Source: Actinomycetospora chibensis
Lineage (GTDB): Bacteria; Actinomycetota; Actinomycetes; Mycobacteriales; Pseudonocardiaceae
Direction of reading: 5' to 3'
DNA: 64,000 nucleotides
Assembly (NCBI RefSeq): GCF_028737215.1
Contig: NZ_JAQZAM010000007.1
Location: 227,139 to 291,138, forward strand
Shown in pieces: positions 25,030 through 33,261 of this stretch (position 1 is its first letter; each line of letters starts with the position of its first letter). The translations under genes were made by a program, and so were the position numbers. The notes under the pieces were generated by a model. It was not told the DNA's origin. It was given only the letters and a program-made list of their open reading frames with translations, and searched no databases.

Positions 25030-25760
25030 GCGAGGACGTGCGGGGCGGGCGTCACCGGCAGCGCGCGGGGCGGGTGGCCCAGGTCGGCGTCGCCGCCGAT
25101 CCCGCGGGGCGCCGTCACCACCAGCGACAGGGCCCGTGGGACGCCGAGGAGGCGCCGCGCGACGGCCGCCTGCGCCTGGACCTCGGCTCGGTGCAGCTGC
25201 CCGTGCCGCGGGGGGCCCGCCTCAAGGCCGAGCCCGACCCCTCCGGCCCGCTGCGGGCGGTGCACGCGATGGTCCCCGAGGGCCGGCTGACGGTCAGCGC
25301 CTTCGCCGCGCCGCGCACCGGGGGCCTCTGGCCCGAGCTGGTCGAGGAGCTCGCCGCCCAGCTCCAGTCCGAGGGCGCGACGATCCGGCGCGACCGCGGG
25401 GAGTGGGGCCGCGAGCTCGTGGCCCGCAACGGCACCACCGTGGCGCGCGTCATCGGCGTCGAGGGACCCCGGTGGATGCTGCGCGGTGTCGGCACCGGGC
25501 CGGTCCAGCACGCCCTCAAGCTGCACGGACTCCTGCGCGAGATGCTCCGCGGCACGGTGGTCGTCCGCTCGTCGGACGCGTTGCCGGTGCGCTCGCTGCT
25601 GCCGCTCGACGTGCCCGAGGACGTGCCGGAGGAGTTCGCCGACTCGCTGGTCGAGTCGATGCCCACGAAGCCCCGGCAGATCACCCGGCCCGAGGGCCCG
25701 GTGATCCCGATGATGCTGCCGCAGCGGGCCGGGGCGGGCACCTCACCGGGTCGCAGCTGA
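25026..25760 (+). CDS. DUF3710 protein
   Basis: 244-residue cytosolic protein of the DUF3710 family (Rv2696c place): a basic, divergent lead, then LDLGSVQLPVP, VSAFAAPRTGGLWPEL, EWGRELVARNG and GPRWMLRGV. No catalytic motif known. Start GTG 25026 overlaps the dut stop, so translation is coupled. Confidence 0.85.
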   Translation: MSEDVRGGRHRQRAGRVAQVGVAADPAGRRHHQRQGPWDAEEAPRDGRLRLDLGSVQLPVPRGARLKAEPDPSGPLRAVHAMVPEGRLTVSAFAAPRTGGLWPELVEELAAQLQSEGATIRRDRGEWGRELVARNGTTVARVIGVEGPRWMLRGVGTGPVQHALKLHGLLREMLRGTVVVRSSDALPVRSLLPLDVPEDVPEEFADSLVESMPTKPRQITRPEGPVIPMMLPQRAGAGTSPGRS

Positions 25761-25882
25761 GCAGGTCGTGACCTGCCGGACAAGGGCGACCGATCGCACA
25801 CGACAGGACTATTCTCGGGATCAGTCCGCGGCCGACGGCGCCCGATCGAGGCGACGTCCGCGGTGACGGCACAGGAGCGGTC

Positions 25883-26257
25883 ATGAGCGCCGAGAGCGGA
25901 TTCCTGCGACGCATGGTCCGTCGGCTCACCTCCGACGTCGGCGACCTCGATGCGGACGACCTGTCCGCCGAGGCCGTCCGGTCAGGGTGCAACCGGGCCT
26001 GCGACTCGAGCACGGGCGAGGCGGTGACCGTCAAGGGCCGCCTGCGCTCGGTGGAGATCTGTCCACGCGGCTCGGTGGCCACGCTGGAGGCCGAGCTCTT
26101 CGACGGCACCGACGGCGTGACCCTCGTGTGGCTGGGACGCCGGCGGATCCCGGGCATCGAGCCGGGCCGCACCGTGCGCGCCAGCGGGCGGGTGGCCGTG
26201 CGTGACGGCCGGAAGGTCATCTACAACCCGTACTACGAGCTCCAGCGGACGCACTGA
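25883..26257 (+). CDS. OB-fold nucleic-acid-binding protein
   Basis: 124-residue protein. After a short helical start, residues about 50-115 form an OB-fold of the tRNA-anticodon/ssDNA-binding type: VTVKGRLRSVEI, ATLEAELFDGTDGVTLVWLGRR, VRASGRVAV and a closing YNPYYEL. Corresponds to Rv2694c in the conserved block. Precise ligand unknown. ATG 25883 lies behind GGAGCGGTC. Confidence 0.85.
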   Translation: MSAESGFLRRMVRRLTSDVGDLDADDLSAEAVRSGCNRACDSSTGEAVTVKGRLRSVEICPRGSVATLEAELFDGTDGVTLVWLGRRRIPGIEPGRTVRASGRVAVRDGRKVIYNPYYELQRTH

Positions 26258-26285
26258 GTACCGTGGTCCCACCGGCCGCCGGCCG

Positions 26286-27170
26286 GTGCGGGCCGCCCCG
26301 CCCGGGCCGTCCGCCGTCCTCCGGGAGACCGCCATCCGACCCGAGACGCGCTCCTCAGAATCCGACCCGCTCGACGCCCCGACGGGGCCCGTCCGCGGCG
26401 TGGGCGCCCCGCGCCGCCGGGAGCCGGAGACCGAGGCGCTGGGCACGCCGGTGGTCCGGGACGAGGTCGCCCACGAGCCGGACCTCGATCCCGACCCCGA
26501 TCCCGACGACGCCCCCGAGCCCCGCAACCCCACGCTCCTCGACCAGATGGGCGGGATCCCGGGGATCGTGGCCTCCGGCGTGCCGGTGGTCGTGTTCGTC
26601 GTGGCCCAGGCCGTCGCCGGCAACCTCGTCGCATCGATCGTCGCGGCGGTCGCGTCCGCGCTCCTGGTGGCCGGCTGGCGGCTCGCGCGTGGCGAGGCGG
26701 TCCAGCCCGCCCTGTCGGGCCTGCTCGGGGTCGCGGTCTGCGCGTTCATCGCCTGGCGCACGGGCGAGGCCAAGGGCTTCTTCCTGCTCGGCATCTGGAC
26801 GAGCCTGATCTACGGCGGCGTCTTCCTGCTGTCGGTGATCGTCCGGCGGCCCCTGGTCGGGGTCATCTGGCACCTCGTCAACGGCGAGGGCCAGGCGTGG
26901 CGCCGGGACGTCGCGGTGCGCCGTGCGTTCGACATCGCGTCGCTGGCCTGGGTCGTCGTGTTCGGCGCGCGCTTCGTCGTCCAGCGCTGGCTCTACGACT
27001 CGGTCTACGCCGACACCTGGCTGGGCTGGGTCCGCATCGCGATGGGCGTGCCGCTGGCCGCCGTCGCGGCCGCGGTCACGGTGTGGGCGGTCCGGCGCAG
27101 CCGCCGGTCGGAGGCACGGCCCCAGGAGGTCGAGCCCCAGGACCGGCCCCACTCCCGACGGGCCCGCTAA
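26286..27170 (+). CDS. DUF3159 membrane protein
   Basis: About 294 residues. An acidic, disordered N-terminus with Asp-Pro repeats (near 60-75) is followed by LLDQMGGIPGIVASGVPVVVFV and five or six transmembrane helices, the DUF3159 pattern (Rv2693c place). Function unknown; always near the TrkA pair. The start is uncertain: GTG 26286 is used, GTG 26400 also possible; no strong ribosome site. Its last four bases overlap the convergent trkA gene. Confidence 0.78.
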   Translation: MRAAPPGPSAVLRETAIRPETRSSESDPLDAPTGPVRGVGAPRRREPETEALGTPVVRDEVAHEPDLDPDPDPDDAPEPRNPTLLDQMGGIPGIVASGVPVVVFVVAQAVAGNLVASIVAAVASALLVAGWRLARGEAVQPALSGLLGVAVCAFIAWRTGEAKGFFLLGIWTSLIYGGVFLLSVIVRRPLVGVIWHLVNGEGQAWRRDVAVRRAFDIASLAWVVVFGARFVVQRWLYDSVYADTWLGWVRIAMGVPLAAVAAAVTVWAVRRSRRSEARPQEVEPQDRPHSRRAR

Positions 27171-27838
27171 CTCGCTTCCGGCTCGCCCTTGAGGACCCGC
27201 TGGATCTCGTCCTCGAGGTCCTCGGCGGCGACGAACATCAGTTCATCGCCCGGCTCGATCGGGTCGTCCGGCTGGGGGACGATCACGCGGCCGCCGCGCA
27301 GGATGGCGACGAGGGCGGCCTCGCGGGGCAGGGGCACCTCGCGCACGGCGCGCCCGGCCAGCGGGGTGTTGGGCGGCAGGGTGACCTCGACGAGGTTCGC
27401 CGTGCCCTGGCGCAGCGTCATCAGGCGCACGAGGTCGCCGACCGAGACGGCCTCCTCGACCATCGCCGCGAGCATGCGCGGGGTGGACACGGCCACGTCG
27501 ACGCCCCAGGCGTCGGTGAACAGCCACTCGTTGCGCGGGTCGTTCACGCGGGCGACGACGCGGCGCACGGCGAACTCGGTCTTCGCGAGCAGCGAGACGA
27601 CGAGGTTGACCTTGTCGTCGCCGGTCGCCGCGATGACGACGTCGCAGCCCTGCATGCGGGCCTCCTCGAGAGAGGCGAGCTCGCAGGCGTCGGCGTGCAC
27701 CCACTCGGCCTGCGGGACGGCCTCGGGCTCCACGTGGGTGAGGTCGCGCTCGATGAGCATCACCTCGTGCTCGGCCTCGACGAGCTCGGCGGCGATCGAG
27801 CGGCCCACCGCCCCGGCGCCGGCCACGGTCACGCGCAT
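27167..27838 (-). CDS. trkA: TrkA-type RCK protein, second of a pair (CeoC-like)
   Basis: 223-residue cytosolic potassium-channel regulator: an RCK_N Rossmann domain with VAGAGAVGRSIA (5-16) and the acidic end of strand 2 (LIERD, 28-32), then an RCK_C ligand-binding domain (about 140-215). Such proteins bind NAD(H) or nucleotides and gate potassium transporters. GGGAGGT precedes ATG 27838. It follows its paralogue by 25 bases, so the two likely form a complex. No trkH gene is in the window. Confidence 0.9.
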   Translation of the reverse strand: MRVTVAGAGAVGRSIAAELVEAEHEVMLIERDLTHVEPEAVPQAEWVHADACELASLEEARMQGCDVVIAATGDDKVNLVVSLLAKTEFAVRRVVARVNDPRNEWLFTDAWGVDVAVSTPRMLAAMVEEAVSVGDLVRLMTLRQGTANLVEVTLPPNTPLAGRAVREVPLPREAALVAILRGGRVIVPQPDDPIEPGDELMFVAAEDLEDEIQRVLKGEPEAS

Positions 27839-27863
27839 CGGTCGTACCTCCCGGGGACGCCCC

Positions 27864-28532
27864 TCACTGCTCGCCCCTCTCCGGCGACGCCGCCGCGGCG
27901 GCGGTGACCGCGGCGACCGTGCCGCTGACCGCGGCCGTGTACACGACATCCTCCGCCTGCAGGACCGTCTCCGGCGTGGTGAGCACGCCGGTGCCGAACC
28001 GGACGATGAAGGCGACGCGGCTGCCCGTGGCCTCCTCGAGCTCGGTGACCGGCCGGCCGGCCCAGTCCTCGTGGAAGTGCACCTGCATGATCGCGACGGT
28101 GCCCGACGGGTCGCGCCAGGCCGTCGCCACGCCGTCGGGCAGCAGCATCCGCAGGAAGCGGTCGGTGGTCCACGGCACGGTGGCCACGGTGGGGATGCCG
28201 AGGCGCTCGTAGACCGCGGCGCGCTTGGCGTCGTAGATGCGGGCGACGACGTGGGAGACGCCGAAGGTCTCGCGGGCCACGCGCGCGGCGATGATGTTCG
28301 AGTTGTCCCCGGAGGAGACCGCCGCGAACGCCTCGGCGCGGTGGATGCCCGCGGCCGTCAGCGTCTCGCGGTCGAAGCCGGTCCCCACCACCTCCTGGCC
28401 GTGGAAGTCGCTGCCGAGGCGGCGGAACGCCTGGGCGTCGCGGTCGACCACGGCCACGCCGTGGCCCAGCCGCTCCAGGGCCAGCGCGAGGGAGGACCCC
28501 ACGCGCCCGCAGCCCATCACGACGATGTGCAC
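27864..28532 (-). CDS. trkA: TrkA-type RCK protein, first of a pair (CeoB-like)
   Basis: 222-residue paralogue of the next gene. MGCGRVGSSLA (6-16) is the nucleotide-binding loop, VVDRD the strand-2 end; RCK_C is recognisable by RPVTELEEATGSRVAFIVR. A poly-alanine tail ends the protein. GTG 28532 follows GGGAGGCGGC. Divergent from the KimA-like permease gene with a 123-base gap, so both units share a control region. Confidence 0.9.
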   Translation of the reverse strand: MHIVVMGCGRVGSSLALALERLGHGVAVVDRDAQAFRRLGSDFHGQEVVGTGFDRETLTAAGIHRAEAFAAVSSGDNSNIIAARVARETFGVSHVVARIYDAKRAAVYERLGIPTVATVPWTTDRFLRMLLPDGVATAWRDPSGTVAIMQVHFHEDWAGRPVTELEEATGSRVAFIVRFGTGVLTTPETVLQAEDVVYTAAVSGTVAAVTAAAAASPERGEQ

Positions 28533-28643
28533 GCCGCCTCCCGATCTTCGCTCGGCCGCGCCGGTACCTCCCCGGACGGGCGGTGCGCACCGTATCTCCC
28601 CCGACGGCGTACCCACCGATGCGCTGGTGGGTGTGTACGCGCC

Positions 28644-28649
28644 TACGCT
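28644..28649 (+). promoter_or_regulatory. -10-like hexamer of the permease gene (leaderless candidate)
   Basis: TACGCT ends six bases before GTG 28656, and no Shine-Dalgarno sequence intervenes. This leaves no transcribed leader in which a riboswitch could lie. Confidence 0.4.
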
Positions 28650-28655
28650 CCTCAC

Positions 28656-30791
28656 GTGTCCAAGCTCGCCACGGCGACCAAGCGCCTGCTGCTCGGCCTG
28701 CCGTTCCGCAGCGACGAGCTGCAGGGCACGCTGTTGCGCAAGCGGATCGCCCTGCCCGTGTTCGCCTCCGACGCCCTGTCGTCGGTGGCCTACGCGCCGC
28801 AGGAGGTGCTGATCACCCTGTCGCTGGCCGGGCTGGGGGCCTACGCGCTCTCGCCCTGGGTGGGCGCGGCGGTGATCCTCGTGCTCGGCACGGTCATCGT
28901 GAGCTACCGCCAGAACGTGCACGCCTATCCGTCCGGCGGCGGGGACTACGAGATCGCGACGGTGAACCTCGGCAAGTACGCCGGGCTGACCGTGGCCAGC
29001 GCCCTGCTCGTCGACTACACGCTCACGGTGGCCGTGTCGGTGTCGTCGGCCGCGGACAACCTCGGCGCGCTCGTGCCGTTCGTCGGCGACCACAAGGTGC
29101 TCTTCGCGGTGGCGGCCATCGTCGTCCTCACCGCCATCAATCTGCGCGGCGTCCGGGAGTCGGGCGCGACGTTCGCGATCCCGACCTACTGCTTCATCGT
29201 CTGCATGGTCGGGATGATCGTCGTCGGCGTCGTCCGGCTCGCCTCCGGCGACACCCTGGTCGCCCCGAGCGCCGGGTTCGGGGTGCTGCCCGAGGGCGGC
29301 GGTGACTCCACCGACGACCTCACCCAGCTGGCGCTCGTCTTCCTCGTCCTGCGTTCGTTCACCCAGGGCTGCGCGGCTCTGACCGGCGTCGAGGCCATCA
29401 GCAACGGGGTGCCGGCGTTCCGCAAGCCCAAGTCGCGCAACGCTGCGACCACCCTGGCCATGCTCGGGCTGATCTCGGTGTTCCTGTTCTCCGGAATGAT
29501 CGCCCTGGCCCGCGCGTCGGGCGTGGTCATGGCCGAGCGGCCGGGCGACCAGCTCGTCGGTGCACCGGCCGACTACCGGCAGGAGACGCTGGTCGCGCAG
29601 CTCGCGCGGACGGTCTTCGACGGCTTCCCGCCCGGCTTCTGGGCGGTGACGATCTTCACGGCGCTGATCCTCGTGCTCGCCGCCAACACCGCGTTCAACG
29701 GCTTCCCCGTGCTCGGCTCGATCCTCGCGCAGGACCGCTACCTGCCCCGCCAGCTGCACACGCGGGGCGACCGGCTGGCGTTCTCGAACGGCATCCTGTT
29801 CCTGGCGTTCTTCGCCGTCGTGCTGGTGGTGGGCTTCGGCGCCGAGGTCACCGCGCTGATCCCGCTCTACACCGTCGGCGTCTTCGTCTCGTTCACCCTG
29901 AGCCAGACCGGCATGGTGCGGCACTGGACGCGCCTGCTGGGCACCGAGAGGGACGCGACCGAGCGCACCCGGCTGCGGCGCTCCCGCTGGGTCTCGGGCT
30001 TCGGCACGGCGATGACGGGCACGGTGCTGCTCGTCGTACTGGTGACGAAGTTCCTGGTCGGCGCGTGGATCGCCATCGTCGCCGGGGTCCTCGCGTTCCT
30101 CCTGATGCTCTCGATCCGGCGCCACTACGACCGGGTCGCGGAGGAGATCGCCGCCCCGGAGGTCATGACCAGCACGCTGCCCAGCCGCAACCACGCGATC
30201 GTGCTCGTCTCGCAGCTGCACATGCCGACGCTGCGGGCGGTGGCCTACGCCCGCGCGACCCGCCCGGACGTGCTGGAGGCGCTGACGGTCAACGTCGACG
30301 ACGCCGACACCCGGGCGCTGGTGGCGCAGTGGGAGCACCGTGACATCCCGGTGCCGCTCAAGGTCGTCGAGTCGCCCTACCGCGAGATCACCAAGCCCAT
30401 CCTGCAGTACGTCAAGCGCATCCGGACCGACAACCCACGGGACGTGGTCACCGTCTTCATCCCCGAGTACGTGCTCGGGCGCTGGTGGGAGCAGCTGCTC
30501 CACAACCAGAGCGCCCTGCGGCTCAAGGGCCGCCTGCTCTTCCAACCCGGGGTGATGGTGGTCAGCGTGCCGTGGCAGCTCGAGTCCTCGAAGCGGGCGG
30601 CGGCCCGCCGTCCCCCCGGCGCCCCGGGATCGGCGCGCCGCGGCTACGAGCCCCCGCCCGGTGCCGGCGGGCCCGCGGTACCGGTCGACCCCGCCCCGAC
30701 ACCGACGCCGAGCCCCGCGACGGAGGGACGCTCGCCGTCCCGCCCGCGCACCGGGGGCGGGCGCGACGAGACGCCGGCGCGGCCGCGATGA
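28656..30791 (+). CDS. APC-superfamily permease, KimA-like (probable potassium importer)
   Basis: 711-residue transporter with about 12 transmembrane helices, then a cytosolic domain (about 490-630) and a Pro/Arg-rich tail. By memory of sequence, it shares long signature stretches with Bacillus KimA (YdaO), a proton-coupled potassium importer: SDALSSVAYAPQE, SYRQNVHAYPSGGGDYE, LVDYTLTVAVSVS, ALTGVEAISNGVPAFRKP, LVLAANTAFNGFP and SQTGMVRHW. It corresponds to Rv2690c, usually called an amino-acid permease. Divergent trkA genes support potassium. Its stop overlaps the methyltransferase start. Confidence 0.8.
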   Translation: MSKLATATKRLLLGLPFRSDELQGTLLRKRIALPVFASDALSSVAYAPQEVLITLSLAGLGAYALSPWVGAAVILVLGTVIVSYRQNVHAYPSGGGDYEIATVNLGKYAGLTVASALLVDYTLTVAVSVSSAADNLGALVPFVGDHKVLFAVAAIVVLTAINLRGVRESGATFAIPTYCFIVCMVGMIVVGVVRLASGDTLVAPSAGFGVLPEGGGDSTDDLTQLALVFLVLRSFTQGCAALTGVEAISNGVPAFRKPKSRNAATTLAMLGLISVFLFSGMIALARASGVVMAERPGDQLVGAPADYRQETLVAQLARTVFDGFPPGFWAVTIFTALILVLAANTAFNGFPVLGSILAQDRYLPRQLHTRGDRLAFSNGILFLAFFAVVLVVGFGAEVTALIPLYTVGVFVSFTLSQTGMVRHWTRLLGTERDATERTRLRRSRWVSGFGTAMTGTVLLVVLVTKFLVGAWIAIVAGVLAFLLMLSIRRHYDRVAEEIAAPEVMTSTLPSRNHAIVLVSQLHMPTLRAVAYARATRPDVLEALTVNVDDADTRALVAQWEHRDIPVPLKVVESPYREITKPILQYVKRIRTDNPRDVVTVFIPEYVLGRWWEQLLHNQSALRLKGRLLFQPGVMVVSVPWQLESSKRAAARRPPGAPGSARRGYEPPPGAGGPAVPVDPAPTPTPSPATEGRSPSRPRTGGGRDETPARPR

Positions 30792-32023
30792 GCGCGCCCG
30801 TCGAGGGGACCGCGGAGCCCGCCGTGGAGCCCGCCGTCACCGACTGGACCGACCAGCTGCTCGAGCTCGACGTCGGGGCGGTCGCGCACGGGGGTCACTG
30901 CGTCGCGCGGCACGAGGGCCGGGTGGTCTTCGTGCGCCACGCACTGCCCGGCGAGCGGGTGCGGGCCGCGGTCACCGAGGACGCCGGCGGCTCGTTCTGC
31001 CGCGCCGACGCGGTCGCCGTGCTCGTCGCGTCGCCGCAGCGCGTCGAGCCGCCCTGCCCGTGGGCGGGGCCCGGCGGCTGCGGCGGCTGCGACTGGCAGC
31101 ACGCCGAGCCGGCCCTGCAGCGCGACCTCAAGGCGGTCGTCATCGCCGAGCAGCTCTCGCGACTGGCCGGGATCGAGCGCGAGGTCACCGTCGAGGAGCT
31201 GCCCGGCGGGTCCCTGGACTGGCGCACCCGGATGCGGATGGCGGTCACCGACGACGGGCGGGCGGGCCTGCGGGCGCACCGCAGCCACGAGGTGCTCCCG
31301 GTCGGCGACTGCCCGATCGCCGCGCCGGGGGCGCTGCTGCCCGTGCTGGAGCGGGAGTGGACGCCGACCGCGGAGGTCGAGATCGTCCGGGACGCCGCGG
31401 GCGAGGTGCACGCCACGGAGCTGTTCGAGGGCGTCCGGCACCCCGCCCTGGGCAGCGGCACCGCCCACGAGCAGGCCGCCGGCCGCGAGTGGGACCTGCC
31501 CGCGGAGGCGTTCTGGCAGGTCCACCCGCACGCCGCGGACGCGGTGGTCGCCGCGGTGCTCGAGGGTGTTGGCGATCTCGCGCCGGGCGCGTGCGCCTGG
31601 GACCTCTACGGCGGCGCCGGGCTCATCGCGGCCCCGCTGGCCGAGCGCGTCGGACCGGAGGGTCGCGTGGTGCTCGTCGAGAGCGACCCCGCGGCCACCG
31701 CGGCGGCGGGGCGTTGCCTCGCCGACCTGCCGGCGGTGCAGGTGGTGCGGGGTCGGGTGGAGAAGGTCCTCAACGGGCTGCCCGGGCCGCCCGCGGTGGT
31801 CGTCGCCGACCCGCCGCGCAAGGGACTGGGCCGCGGCCTGGCCGGCCGGCTCGCCGAGCAGGGTGCCGAGCGGATCGTCCTCGTCGCCTGCGACCCGGCG
31901 GCGCTCGCCCGCGACGTCGCCGCGATGGCCGAGCACGGCTACCGGCTGGACGCGCTGCGTGCGTTCGACGCGTTCCCGATGACCCATCACGTCGAGTGCG
32001 TCGCAACCGTGCGCCGGAAGTGA
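30788..32023 (+). CDS. TrmA/RlmD-type RNA (uracil-5-)-methyltransferase
   Basis: 411-residue SAM-dependent enzyme that methylates uracil C5 in tRNA or 23S rRNA. An N-terminal TRAM domain (about 22-82) binds RNA; C90, C98 and C101 (CPWAGPGGCGGC) plus C176 suit a 4Fe-4S cluster. The methylase domain has WDLYGGAGL, VVADPPRKG and the catalytic cysteine C369 in VACDPAALARD. ATG 30788 overlaps the permease stop (ATGA). Same pair as Rv2690c-Rv2689c. Confidence 0.9.
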   Translation: MSAPVEGTAEPAVEPAVTDWTDQLLELDVGAVAHGGHCVARHEGRVVFVRHALPGERVRAAVTEDAGGSFCRADAVAVLVASPQRVEPPCPWAGPGGCGGCDWQHAEPALQRDLKAVVIAEQLSRLAGIEREVTVEELPGGSLDWRTRMRMAVTDDGRAGLRAHRSHEVLPVGDCPIAAPGALLPVLEREWTPTAEVEIVRDAAGEVHATELFEGVRHPALGSGTAHEQAAGREWDLPAEAFWQVHPHAADAVVAAVLEGVGDLAPGACAWDLYGGAGLIAAPLAERVGPEGRVVLVESDPAATAAAGRCLADLPAVQVVRGRVEKVLNGLPGPPAVVVADPPRKGLGRGLAGRLAEQGAERIVLVACDPAALARDVAAMAEHGYRLDALRAFDAFPMTHHVECVATVRRK

Positions 32024-32067
32024 GCTACTCCGGTAGACAGGGACCGGCGGCGTCGAGGGAGTCACCG

Positions 32068-33261
32068 GTGAGCGGGAGCCTGAGCGGAAGCCTGGTCAGC
32101 GCCGGGCTGGTGCCGGCGGGGCCGATCAGCTTCCTGGACGGGGTCCGGCTGATCGACCACCACTGCCACAGCGTCGTCGCGGGTCCGCTCGACCGGGCGG
32201 GCTTCGAGGCGTTGCTCACCGAGGGTGCCGCGCCCGCGCCGGGCACGAGCGGCTTCGACTCGGCGCTGGGGTTCTCGGTGCGCCGGTGGTGCGCGCCGGC
32301 GCTCGACCTGCCCGCCCACGCGGACCCCGACGACTACCTGGCCCGCCGCGCCGAGCTCGGGCCCGACGAGGTGACCCGCCGGTTCCTCGGCGGGGCCGGG
32401 GTGGGCGCGGTGTTCGTCGACCACGGCTTCGCGGCCGGCGGCCTGCTCGCCCCGTCCGCCCTCGGGGTGGCGGCGGGCGCGGCGGTGGGCGAGGTCGTCC
32501 GGCTCGAGGCGGTGGGCGAGGCCGTCGCGGACGCGGGCGTCGACGCCGCCGGCTACGGCGACGCCGTCCGCGACGCCGTCGTCGCGCGCACCGACCCCGG
32601 GGCCGTCCCGACGCCCGTCGCCACCAAGAGCGTCCTGGCCTACCGGGCGGGCCTCGACGTCGACCCGACCCGCCCGGAGGCCGCGGAGGTCACGAAGGCG
32701 GCCGACGGGTGGCTGCGGCGCCGCGCGGAGACCGGCGAGCCGCTGCGCGACCCCGTGCTCCTGCGCCACGGCCTCTGGGCCGGCCTGGACACCGGGCTGC
32801 CGCTGCAGATGCACACGGGGTTCGGCGACCGGGACGAGGACCTGCACCGCGCCAACCCGGCCCTGCTCGTCGGCCTGGCCCGCCTGGTCGAGCCGCTGGG
32901 AGTGCCGCTGATGCTGCTGCACTGCTACCCGTACCACCGGGAGGCGGCGTGGCTCGCGCAGGTGTTCGCCGGCGTGCACGTCGACGTCGGCCTGGCCGTG
33001 CCCTACGTCGGCCCCCGCGCCGCCACCGTGGTCGGCGAGCTGCTCGAGCTCGCGCCCTTCGGGAAGGTCCTCTACTCCTCGGACGCGTTCGGGCTGCCCG
33101 AGCTGCACCTGCTGGGGGCGCTGCGCTTCCGTTCGGCGCTGGGTGGTCTATTGGAGCACCTCTGCGCGACGGACGAGCTCGCGCCCGCTGACGCCGAACG
33201 GGTGGCCACCATGATCGGGACCGACAACGCGCGCCGGGTCTACGGGCGGATGCCGGCGTGA
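32068..33261 (+). CDS. Amidohydrolase family 2 protein
   Basis: 397-residue metal-dependent hydrolase of TIM-barrel fold. Likely metal ligands: DHHCHS (30-35), QMHTGFGD (about 250-257), LLHCYPYHREA and SSDAF near 340. The pattern resembles the amidohydrolase half of FluG-type proteins, in which this domain is fused to a glutamine-synthetase-like domain; a separate GS-like gene is at 15.8 kb. GTG 32068 follows CGAGGGAGTCACCG. Coupled to the M20 gene by a four-base overlap. Confidence 0.82.
   Translation: MSGSLSGSLVSAGLVPAGPISFLDGVRLIDHHCHSVVAGPLDRAGFEALLTEGAAPAPGTSGFDSALGFSVRRWCAPALDLPAHADPDDYLARRAELGPDEVTRRFLGGAGVGAVFVDHGFAAGGLLAPSALGVAAGAAVGEVVRLEAVGEAVADAGVDAAGYGDAVRDAVVARTDPGAVPTPVATKSVLAYRAGLDVDPTRPEAAEVTKAADGWLRRRAETGEPLRDPVLLRHGLWAGLDTGLPLQMHTGFGDRDEDLHRANPALLVGLARLVEPLGVPLMLLHCYPYHREAAWLAQVFAGVHVDVGLAVPYVGPRAATVVGELLELAPFGKVLYSSDAFGLPELHLLGALRFRSALGGLLEHLCATDELAPADAERVATMIGTDNARRVYGRMPA

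Noticed and set aside
28533..28655. A ydaO-type cyclic di-AMP riboswitch before the KimA-like gene
   Set aside because: The divergent gap is only 123 bases and the likely promoter touches the start codon; no such fold was seen.
27864..30545. An 893-codon leftward frame opposite the permease gene
   Set aside because: Only its last 222 codons (the first TrkA protein) look like a protein; the rest is the shadow of the permease.
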